Under the pieces are notes generated by a model, which was not told the DNA's origin, did not search any database, and worked only from the letters and a program-made list of their open reading frames with translations. 64,000 nucleotides of DNA, taken from the NCBI GenBank assembly GCA_023238725.1, contig CM041553.1, positions 15,501,501 to 15,565,500 of the forward strand. The letters are read 5' to 3'. The translations under genes and the position numbers were made by a program. Source of the DNA: Scortum barcoo (taxonomy: Eukaryota; Chordata; Actinopteri; Centrarchiformes; Terapontidae). This document shows, piece after piece, positions 25,733 through 37,700 of this stretch. Numbering within the stretch: the first letter of the stretch is position 1; every line of letters begins with the position of its first letter.

Positions 25733-28700
25733 TTTCTCTGCGTAGAAAAAATACATATGTAGATGCTGCATTCAGATTTCATTCAGATTCATTTTATGAA
25801 GTGGCTTATAACAAGAAAGTGTTCTGTAAGATGTTAGATAACGCACATTGCAGTGTACCGATGATCCAGTGGATGTTAGCCCTCAGTTAGAGCACGATTT
25901 ATAACGGGGCACCGTCCACGTCTGTCATTAAATGGAAGAAACTGACGCATGTGTCCTTGAGGCTGGATGAGAGCCATTGAACACAAAACGAAACAGGAAG
26001 GATGCCGCAACCAGTCTTTCAGCCGACGTGTGTCTCTTCTCTCTCATTTTGTAAAGGTCGAAGCAACCGCTGCACTGTGAGCGATTGGACTCTTGATTAT
26101 AGGAGCATAATGCAAAGCTTGGGGGATGTACTGGGTTTGGTGTCAGCGTGCGTGTGGTTCTTCAGTGGAAACCTGATATTGAAACAATGCTGTCATGATT
26201 TATTTTCCCCCTCTTTTCTTTTGTTAAGCTCTCAAGCTGTCACAGGGCTGAATGCGTGCTGCTGGTATGTTGAAAAGCTGAGACACATGTACTCCTTCAA
26301 AAAGCTGAAACGTTTAGCCGATAAATCTGCTTAGATAATGATTCGGCAACATTTTTCTGCCTCAAAATTCATAAATAAATCTCTGGTTCTGTTTTCTCAA
26401 ATGGGAAGATTTGTTCCTTTTCTCAGTTTTATATGCCTGTAAACTGAATGTAGCTTAGTAAAGGACAAAATAAGCACTTTGAAGATGTTACCTTGTGCTC
26501 CCGGAACTTATTATGAAATTTTAAAATCTAACCGTTGCATTTCTCATGGCCTTTTCTCCCGTAATGAATCCACCTCCGTTATACTGTTGTATCTCTTGGT
26601 GACTCAGCCATCTGTGATTTGCAACAGGACTTTGGATTTTGAGAGGACTGTTCTAGCCGCAATAAAATATTTACATACCCCTGATTGATCAGAGCCAAGA
26701 CCTGGATAGTTGGTTTGTGGTCTGTGAAACCAGTCTTTTTTTTCTCACGAGAGGCTTTGAAAACCACAAATTCCAACCTTCCCTTTCATCGTCCCTTTTC
26801 TCTCACCCTTTCATCCTCGCCTGTGTCACATCACATCTCAGGTAGCCATACTCCCCGGCACATCTCCTCACGCTGCCTTTCTCTTTGTGTGTTTGTGTGT
26901 AATGCATACAAATGTGTGACATTATGACACGATGACACAGTGTAGCCCACTGAATCTGTCTCACCCAAAAAAAAGGAGAAAAAAAAAGCACACTATTTGA
27001 TCCAGGTGTCAAAACAGAACGACGCACAAGCAGCCGTCTATTGTTACACCAGAGAAGGCTTGTATTCATGCGGCAGCCTCGTCTTCCTTGTGCAGGCCAT
27101 TCAGTCAATCATCTCTGCTTTTAAATATTAATGAGGCATCAATTTGAATTAATGGCCAGAGATGATGACAACTGTGAAAGGGGGCTGACCAGTGATTGTA
27201 ATTAACATTTAAACAGAATCCCTCAGAAGATCAGGCCTTATTAAGCATGTCTGTTGCAGCTGGATGTCTTTGCTATGCTCGACTATTTGTTATGGCTGTT
27301 AAATGGAAGGGAAATGAAACATGGTCGGCTTAGCTAGTCATTACTTCTTTGAGCGCATGCGGCAGCGCTGGACATTTGTCGAGGTCCTCAAAGTGTATTT
27401 TTCCTTTGTTTGACAAGAAAATGTAGCTTTGATTATTGCTTGCTTTTTTAATTTCCAAGAGCTTGAAGGGACAAGACGGCATCAGATTTTAATCAGGCAA
27501 ACAACCGCCTCGTTTCAGTCTTATGGGTGAAAGCAGCAGAGAACAGGACCAGTGTTTGATGTCCGGGCGCCGAGGGAGTTTGTGTGTAAAAACCAAAATG
27601 TAGCTCTACGACTTTATTCTTTTTAATCAGCGGTATTGATTATATCTCAGCTGTTGTGACTTAGTGTTCATGTTGGGATTTAGTGAGGCGCATTGTTTGC
27701 ATCAGAGCTTATCTCTCGTATATCACATTTCATTCAACAAGAGCAGATCAATGGGAAGTGTGTAACAATACGAAGATAGGAGATAGCCCCCCCCCCACCC
27801 CCTGTGGTCTTTAAGACAGATGACAGACGTGCAATTGTATCATAAACCTACAGGAACTGATTTCTTTTTAGCCACTTGGGGCCTGTGGAAACATGTTTTG
27901 GACACATTGACATCATCACCATTTAAAGCCGATGCAGTGAACTTGTTACCAAAGTGGAGTTGTGTTTCTGACTGCCTATTCACTGTCTTTTAGCTTTTAG
28001 GTTTTTGGTTTCTGCCAACTCCAGAGGGATATATTTGGCCCTTTAGCAGGCCTCTTAAGTTTAGTATAACTATATATCCATAATAATTTGCATTAGAGAT
28101 GCTTTGCCTCCAAAGAAGGAGCATTGGCAGAAATCATTGGTCAGCAATGTGAATATAGAGATGGACAATGTCGGAGAGCAGGAGTGAGAAATTGACTTAG
28201 ATATGCACTAAACAGAACATTTTAATGTTGAAAAATAAAGTAGTGAGTGCTTCTAGTGGACTTAAAATGTAAACAAAGTAACACTGTTTCTGTATGACTT
28301 CAGATAAGTGATTTGCATATTTTACTACGTTTCTTGTTACTCATTGGCTGACATAAATGTGATACGGACATAATATTGGCTGGTATTTCGGCCCAGATGA
28401 GTCTAACGTTGGTTTTATGTCATCAGAGAAATGACTCACGGTCATCATCATGTTTACTGCGTGTTGGATGTGCGCAGTGTCAGTGACACCTCGTCATTAA
28501 TTAGAATTCATTGAAATTGATTGAATGTGAGTTAATCAGCCAATTAATCAATCTTTGATGACTATATTTACATACCAGACACTCCTGTCGTTTCTGTCGC
28601 TGGTCATGAAACATTGCCTGTTGAGTTTAGAAAATTTAGTCACAGTGAAAGATTGAGTCTTGACATAATGAGCTCACGGTGCACATTTATTTGATATGTT

Positions 28701-31700
28701 GAGCATAATACACTGCGGTAAGATATATGAGTTAAGATCAATGGTGCAATTTCTTTCATGAAATACTGACCTGCAAAATTCTGTGAGTTCAAGATAACAA
28801 AGCGCCTTTATAGCTGAAAGTAGAAGTACCTTTTACCTTGACTGCTTACTTCTGAGCTGTGTCATTGTCATTTTTACACTTACGTGGCTGTGCAGTTTTA
28901 ACAAAAGAAATAAAATGTGCTAATTGGTGAGCTTTTTGGTTTTGTTGGTAACTTTTGGACTAAGCAAGACTAGCTGTTTCCCATTGTTTCCAGTCTTTAT
29001 GCTAAGCTAAACTAACAAACCGCTCCCTCCAGCAACATATTTACCCTTGAGATATGAGAGTGGTACATGAGAGTGATATGAGAGTGGATCTTCTTATCCA
29101 ACTTTGGGCAAGAAAGCAAATATGCTTATTTCTCAAAGTGGTGAACTATTCATGTACGTTTTACTGCACTGTTTTAGTGCACTGTAAAGTCTGAGTCTGG
29201 GTGTTCGGTGTGTGGCTGCTCGTTAGATGGCGAGGAGACAAAAGTCTGTGTTCCCGTCAGCAAACTGTGAACACAAGGGTCAGAAATATGTGGTTTCCTC
29301 TCACCCACAAACATGAATCGGTGCTGTGAGGACGGCGCCGATCCAGCGCGGAACCACCACCGAGTCATTTTCTCTGAATCGCACCCCAGACTAACAACCT
29401 GCATGTTCATCACCCAGAAAATAAAGATGGCGGTCTGCCTTTCCGGCTCCCCCGGCGTCCGGGTAAACACGCGGGCATGCTTGTCACCTTGAGGCTTTAT
29501 TTCGGAGGTGTCGGAGTGAGTCATGCCGTGAGAGCGAGGTGTGCGCGCTTGTGTGTACGTCTGAGTGTTGAAATTAGGATTGACAACAAGAAGCAGCCAC
29601 ATCCCATTTCTCTCCCCTCCTCTGTCAAACCTCCTGTGCTTTCTGCTTCCACATGACTGCAGATTTCTGTTTGCTGTCTGTTGCTTTAGCCTCTGCAGTG
29701 TTTTTTTTTCCCTCACAGCCTTCCCTCCTCTTTGTGGGATTTTATCAGCTTCAATCCTGCATCTCCTCACTCCTCTCTCTCCCCATACCCCTTCCTCCTT
29801 CCATGTCTCCTGGGATCTGGTGAAAATATATAATTTTTTCTCCTTCTCTCCCCTTGCCCCCGCCCACCCTCCTTCAATCAAATTCCTGATTCCCTCCCTT
29901 CTCCATTGGCTGGTCAGGCTGCCAGGTGGTTTGGTGCATCCATGCACGTCTGCCTTACACAGAGGAACAGAAGGAAAAAGGCTTTCCTGTGTTGCTTCCA
30001 ACATGCACCACCTCATGGGATTGGTTCATCTGTCTCCTTCAACAGCAAAAGTCTGATACAGTTGAATAATTAACTAAGACAAATGACAGATGTGTAACAA
30101 TCTGGATGCCAAAACAGAAATGGTTTAATGCATGGAACATACAGTCGTGCGACAGCTATATGTTATTATACTGGCAGCTGAACTGAAAACAGTGCTCAGT
30201 CATTGTTCTCCGTTTATTAACTTGAATAATGAGAGCAGAACTTTTGCTTCAGGCTGCTGAATCAAACATCACATTAGGTACAGCTCCAATCATTAAATCA
30301 AAATAAATGATTCCTGGACTCATTAATTGTGCACCGTAATGAGATGCATCATATACAGTAGGATGAATCAATGATATAATCTGCTGAGGCAGTTTGCTAA
30401 TGTATGTTATTTTGACATTAGTGCTGTCTACACCCAGCATCTGCCGTCCTTCATAGTCAGCATGTTTTTTGATGTGCATAATGGCCTCACAAGCCTCTGC
30501 AGGAATTCAGCAACAAAGGGAAGGTCATCAAGGTTTTTAATCTCTGCTATCCTGTGTCACTTTTATTACCGACTTCTCGAATTCTCTATATAAATCTGAT
30601 TATTTGTGAGAAAGCATATCATTTTCTCACCCGTGCCCAGTTCAGCAATCCGTCATCCTTCCCCCTTTCACTGTATTCGAGTGCTTTACGTGTTGCATTA
30701 GAAACAAATTGAATGTACTGAAACTTATTTCAAAGGAAAAAAGTAATAAATAGACCAGAGGTAAAGATGAAAGGGTGAAGTGGATTGGGATGAGTGCTTA
30801 AAGCTGCACTTAAAAAAATTGTATATTAATAATGGAAAGAGGCCGCTCTTGGAGATGAATCTACAGAGAATTAGCAGCCAACTCTACCTACACACTACCT
30901 ACAAAGCAAGAAACAGCAGATGGATAAAGTTAGCAACTAGCTGGTGCACACTGTGGAACATTTAGCAGCTAAAGAGCGAGATATGTCCCTGAAGAGTTGG
31001 CGGAGACCAAAACAAAGTGAAAAGGAGGGTGAATATTGGACTCAATTCACTAGATGGCCGGAAACATGCTTCTAAATTAATGCCACTGTTGCTCTGTGTC
31101 CGCTGGTTGTGTAAATAGGGAACCTGTACACAGTGGTAATATCTCAGTGTTGTGTTTGCAGCTTGTTTCTCTGCCCCCAACTGGGAAACAAGTCAATTAA
31201 TGCTGCTTTAAAGCCTCAGGTACAGTCAGTAGAGAGCATCAAATTTTTTAACCAGGATTTAAAGGTAGCCAGAGATGGTTTAGTACCTTTTATTGATCAC
31301 GTCCGTCGCGTCCCTTCATTTGATTGCGACCAGACCCTCCTCACTGGTACATACAGTCTTTCTGATGTGTGGGCTGAATGTTGAAATTCCCCTTGTCTTT
31401 TTCCAGAGAGAGAGAAAGGAGTTGATGATGAGGATGAGGTGGATGGAAGAGCTTGGAGCTGAGACAGTTTATGTTTCACACACATTCTTCATGTGTTCGC
31501 TGTAAATTTCCACAGTGTCTTCTCCAGCGGTGGAGACAGTGTGCAGCAACAGGCCTCTCCTCAGTCACTTTATACCCAATTGTACACGGCCCAGAGCGGA
31601 TAAAAACCACGCTATCTCACATTAATGAGCAAATACCAGGACACAAACTCCAAACAAGGTTGATCACAGAAGAGAAGTTATACCCTCTTAATTTTGATAT

Positions 31701-34700
31701 CATCTACTGAATCACCCGATTGTTTACTCACAGATTTTTTAGCACATGTGCTTTCACTTCTCCCCCACAGTCAAACACCTAGACTAATTCTGGAGTCATA
31801 TTTTTGTCATTTTTGCCGGAGGAGAAGAAAAGTTAACTGTGCCAGACGCCAAACTATTCTGATTGCTGAATGTCCCCATTTCAAGATAAATTCACTGTAA
31901 ATGCCATTACTGTTTTTAGATGGACTCCGGATTGTATAATGGCTCATAGCAGAAGACGTTTGACATCAACTGTACATACGAGTACCCATTATAATGAGTG
32001 GCTTGGTTTATTTGATGGGCAGAAACCTATTTAAGATGGAGGGACACAAATTTTATGTCCTCATTCCCCGTCCGCAGTGATGGCCTGAACCTTTTAATGG
32101 TTCTTTTGGCTTTGTCCAGGTCAGATGTTTGAATTGTCTTGTTTAGCTCCCCCGACTGCGTTGTTTAGACAGTAGAGGCTCAGGCTGTTTATAAGGACAC
32201 AAACAGAGATACATAAAGAAGGAGGAGGGTTGTCTGCTGCTTCTGGGAATTGTAGAAGTCCCATATGGAGACAACACCACAATAACAGGCATGAAAAGAA
32301 AAAGGAATGTTTTGTAGACGTGGGATGTTGGGTTGGGTAGTGGAAAGATATTCAGATATGAAAACAGTTTGCCTGGATGTGAAAAGAAGCACTGAAACTG
32401 TTTGTAACATTAAAAATCATCAGCAATGAGGTTAACTGATTTGTTGTAACTGTTAATTGATCCAAAGAAATAGAAGATTAGTAACATGACAATTTTCACT
32501 AGTTTCTAACATTTTATAGATAAATGATTCATGGATTCATCCAAAAAAGTGTCTGTAGTCAATATTTTTTTTTTAGAGTGTGTCAAATGATAATGTTAAA
32601 ACAATGTAATGATGAATTTGCAACTCCACTCACTTTTTGCAGCTTCATAGCGAGTTTTAGTTAAATTTTTTCACTCATGTGTCTCCTATACCATCGTTTT
32701 TGGCCTAAGCAGGCAACTCAGGCAGCTGTGTTCAGCGAAAAAGCTGTAAAAGCCCCACTGCACACTACCTGCTCAGCACAAAAAAAAGCAGACTGACACA
32801 GTTACGGACTAGCTGGTGTGCATAGTGGAGCATGAAAAGCTACAGAGCCTGATGTTTCCCGTAGGAGTTGGAGGAGGCCAAAAAAAGAGCAAAAAGAGAG
32901 TAAATATTGTACTCAGGTTTGCCCGGTGATAAGAAATGCAAACCCAAATGAATGACTTCTCTGTAACTAATGGATGTGTAAATAAGAATTTTAAAAAAGG
33001 CAATAATATGTTAATGTCACTGCCCCCGAGTGGCCAAGAAAATCAGTAAATTGCAGGTTTAAAGGATGGACAGGGCCGTACGAGGACAGAGGTGCCGGTT
33101 CCCATCAAAGCAGAGGCTGCTCATTGGTACTGGACATTGGGGGCTGCTTATGTAATTCATAATCCAAGCTTAAACTTATTGAGTTAGTGTGATCTGACTA
33201 ATCACATCTGAACATTGAGGAATTTCAGATGAGATGAGGCTGAGCAAAATCACTGGAGGGAAATCAAGAAAATGCTGAGCAGGCTGCAGACAGCTACCAA
33301 CGCTGTCTGAATTCCTGACTTGTTTGCCTCTGCATCTGAGTAACACACTGTCCCCTAAAATGACGAGGGACTTGGCCCTGCTGCGCCTGCGGTTGTATAA
33401 ATATTCCAGCTGCTTCCTCACCCTCTATTCCCCTTCTCTTTCTCTCTCCCTCCCCACCTCACCCTCTATTCTTCTTCTCTCTCTCTCTCTCCCCCTCCCG
33501 TTGTGTTTGTGTAATGTATTTATCTCTGTCACCAACCGTTGGCGTGCAAAGTCTACATGTAAAAAAGGCCAGCATTGCAGCTGGAGTGAATGTGAGAGTT
33601 TGTGTTAAGAAATGTTTTCTGCAGTCACATAAGGAGCGTTTGTTTAATACATAAGCATCTAAGCTGAACATATAAGTCTGCCCCATAAGTGAGGTTCAGC
33701 AGATGTGGAGACAGATTCACAGATAACCTATAAGAGAGTTCGCCCCAGAGTGTAGAGAATGCCTCGTTGATGTCGCCGTTCCCCTCTCTGCCCTCAGGGA
33801 AGTCGCCCAGATCGACCAGTTCCTCCAGGAGACGGCGGCGCGTGAGGCCAACGCCAAAGTGCGGCTGCAGCAGTTCATCGAGGAGCTGCTGGACCGCGCG
33901 GATCGCGCCGAGAAACAGCTGCAAATCATCAGCAGCTGCGGCACCACGCCGAACGGCAGCCTGGGACACTGCAGCCTTCAGGCCTCCAAGGGCAACGGGG
34001 GCCAGGTGAGGATATAGTGAATCTTCTGCCGTTTTAAAATTCAGAATTGGTCCTGGTGACATTGAGCGTCTTTATGAGAAATCAGAGAGCGATGTAAAAA
34101 TGTTCCATGAGCTGCTTAAGATTCAATTTTTCAACATATTTCACTTGTCATAATAAAGCCAACATAACGCTATGATTCACCTAGAAATATTTAGAATTTT
34201 TGTTTTTCAACCAGTGGCCCTGCTTTAATACTCCTCAAAGTGCTATTTCTACCTTCCTTGACAGTTCTTGGTAGAGCAGCTTTTTGCTTTTGAGTGGTGC
34301 TTAAGCATTGATTATATTGAGCAGTGCCCCTGTAAAATAGCACAGGTCAAAGGCATAATAGACTTCAAAGTCCTACAGACAGCAAGTCTTTACAGAGCCA
34401 AAGTGCTGTAACTCTCTAGGACTTTCAAAATTCAACAAACTATAATCGCCTCAAAATCTACATTCCGGATGAGATGATTGTGTTTAATTTAGATTAAATC
34501 TGTGTGCTCAGGATTTGTTAAACAGAACAGAAGATCAGGAGAGTGAATGCATTGTGAACGTGAGGTCTTATAAGTCATTTAGCTCATTGGTTGTGCCTCC
34601 TGTTTCAGGCAGCCATTACCTTCTCGCTGACTGCATTAGCGCGGCTTTAATTAAACCTCACCGAGATGTTTTTATAACCTGAAATTAAACAACAACTTGA

Positions 34701-37700
34701 AGTTACAGGGCACTGAAATGAAGTGCGTGCTTTAATGATCGTACACGGGCGAAGATTTTTCTAAAGCATTTACATTTAAAGTCAGGTTAGATGTTTTTAA
34801 TCTTTCTTGCTCCAACAAAAGATCTAAGTTTCTCTCATTGAGTTCATCAAGGGTTCAAAGGAACTTTTTTAATAGACAGTTTGATAAACTGGCTGAATAC
34901 ACCACTTAGCCAAAAGTATATGGTGCTATTACAGCCTCTACACATCTGGGAAGGCTTTTTTTTTAAGATTTTGGGACCTGGCTGCAGGGGTTTGCACCCA
35001 TTCAGCCACAAGAACTTTAGTTGGTGTGCTGATGTTGTTTGATAAAGTTTGGATTTCAGTATCTGTTGCATCCTAAAGGTGTTGATGAGGTTGAGGTCAG
35101 TGCTCTGTGCTGGCCAGCCAAGTTCCTCTACCCCAAACTGAGAAATTCATGTCATGTTTAATCAGCGAAGGTCTTCCCCAATTTGTTGAAACACACAATT
35201 GTAAAGAATTGTTAAGAAATATGTGGGTAGGGGTATCCAGATACTTTTGCTCATGTATGTGTATGCATCTACAGCATTTTGTCCTGTAATTAAGTGATGC
35301 TCACCCATTACAGGGCGATAAAGTCAAGACTTTAGCAAAGTACAATCAGAGTCTTGACTTTTGTCTGCTTTGCATTCAGTATCCAAACAGTGGAAACAGC
35401 GAAACTCTGCAGCAGCCAACATCCTGACCAAAGAGTGCACTCGCATAAAAAGCTGCCTGGTGCTCCGGAAACTGGAGATCCGCTCTTTGTCTCTACAGCC
35501 TCCATTGTGGCACCCCCCCACCCCCCACTTTGCCTTATTATACGCTGATGAAAAAATGTAAAAACAGACACTTTATGTTCTTAAAAATGTCACTTATTCA
35601 AATTATCATCCAACACCTCTTGAAAAAGAGGCGACCTGTTTCGTTGCACAAATCTGTGTGCTGCCATGGAAACCGGTTCTTGCTCATGCTGAAGGTTCCA
35701 ACATGATTTTGAATCAGATGTAATGTGGAACAGATCCGCCTGAGAGAAACTGGCTGCTTTTCGCTCATTATTTTGAGAGATTCTCAGTAAAAAAAAACAT
35801 CTTCTCAGATCACTATCACTAAGTGCAAAGATATTGTTCACATCCGCGTCTCAGTCATTTGATCTAGTCATACAATACAGCGAATTACCTCTTTTTTAAG
35901 AGGTTGCAAAGACCACTGAAACTACATTTTCTTACACCTCAGAATCAGACCTTCAGATGCTTTTTTTAAAACGGTAAAGAAATATACTTTCTATTTTCTC
36001 AAGCTAAATCAGAGACTAAGTCCATATGACCTGCGATTGACCTGAATTGCTGTTTAAATTTAGATGCCTTCACTTTGGATTTAAACAATTAGTCAGTTTA
36101 GTGCCTTTGCACTTGTGCACATCGCAGGACTGTGAATAATCAACATGACAAGCACAAGTATGGAGTCACAGATTGGTTGGCACCTTGTTATACTGTCAAG
36201 GGAAGCCCAGAGATGTAACACGACCAACCACACACACCCTCACAACCCCACTCTCCGTCTCTCTGTCGAGGCATCAGCGAGGTCACCCTCATCTCCTAGG
36301 AGACAGCTTTCAGAGCCACAGAGGTATTTTAGGACTGACAGTGAGAGAGGGGATGGATGTCTTGTTTCCTGCTCGCTCTCGAGCTCAGTTCAAACTGAAT
36401 CTAATGCATTTCCGCACAGGAAGTGTAAGGTGAAGACAGCTTTAATTCAACTGTAGCCTTTTATAAACTCTTGGCCTTTTAAGAGAAGGAAAAATAGAGA
36501 ATGCTTAGGTTACCAGATAGGAGTTTTTATATTTGTGATTAACGCATTTTGTTCCATCCATCTCTGGGAGTTTTGTCCCTGTTCTGCCTTCACTGCAGGC
36601 TGGCCAGGAATAAGCCATGGATGGTGTTTGCCTGTTTCCTCCATGGTCCGTTTTCTCTGGCACTAGGCCAGAAACAAGCTGTGTGAGTAGAAGCAGAGGA
36701 AAAAGTGAGAGAGAGAGGGAAAGAGGGGGAGCGACAGTGTCTGTGTTTGTGCACATTTCCCCTCTGTGGCGCATCGCCAGGCTGATACACAGAGTTCCAC
36801 CTGGCACCACTTCACACACACATAAATAAACGCACACGTACAAAAACTACACACAGCATACTTCAGTGCACAGGCAGCTTTGAGTGCTGTATGAAGGAGT
36901 GACTAGAAGGATTTTGCTCTCCGGCAAATAGTGAGAGTGAGGCTGCGCACCCACAACCAAACACACTTCAGAAATACTCACCTACTTTCAGAGCAACAGC
37001 CAAATATTTTAGTAAAGGAAGCAGGAACGATTCTTCTGAGTTTCTCAAGTGGAGTTTTAGGGATGGAAATGTTGGTCGACCAGTGAGATGGTCAAGAGCA
37101 AGATATCTGCCCTGCTGCTGGATATTCATGATCCCCAGTGGATGATTCCTAAAGATTATAGGTCAGCCTTCTGACCTCCTGTAGAAGCACCATTAGGCCC
37201 AAGTTTTCACTTGTATAGAAGAAGTATGAAAATCCAATGTCAAGGTTTGGTATCACATTTATTGAATATATTCCAGTCCAGTGCTTTCTCTGTTTTGCTA
37301 CCCTTAGGAGAAATGGTCAACTTTGGACACAAGATACTGACGTGTAGTGATTCCTGTGAAATTTGCTTTGGTCACTCGTGCTCCTAAGTGATGATTTCTA
37401 ATGCCATCACCAGGTCAAAAGGTCACAACACAAGTTCACAATAAGACATCTTAAAAAACAGTCTCTGGTTTCCTTGATTTCTGTTGTCACCTCAGGGATA
37501 AATGTGATACTTTAAAGTACAAGAGGACACACATGAAATCCACTTTATATTTATGCTTCTCAAAGGATCAACCTTTTCCTTTAACATTCACTCTCGGAGC
37601 TTTCCTTTTGTGCCACCCTAAGGACAAAATGACCATAATCTTAAAAAGCGTCTTCTCGTCTGTCATCTTCAACCGATCGTTTTTTATTCTCAGCACGCTG

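Larger units (their letters stand above)
19609..33797 (+). other. FBXO41 intron 3
   Basis: This is the largest intron, 14.2 kb. It contains CT, CA and GT microsatellites, three copies of a MITE-like repeat, a SINE tail, a pair of related dispersed repeats (30.8 and 32.7 kb), and an 843-bp unexplained open frame on the minus strand (29174-30016). AT-rich blocks with many TAAT cores lie near 27.12-27.29 and 28.48-28.60 kb. No recognised exon was found. Confidence 0.85.

Noticed and set aside
29565..30056. 163-codon plus-strand frame in intron 3
   Set aside because: It overlaps the longer minus-strand frame and consists of Ser, Leu and Pro from a CT-rich strand. Low complexity explains the openness.
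35107..35289. 60-codon frame near 35.1 kb
   Set aside because: It lies within Tc1-like transposon debris and has no transposase motif in that frame.
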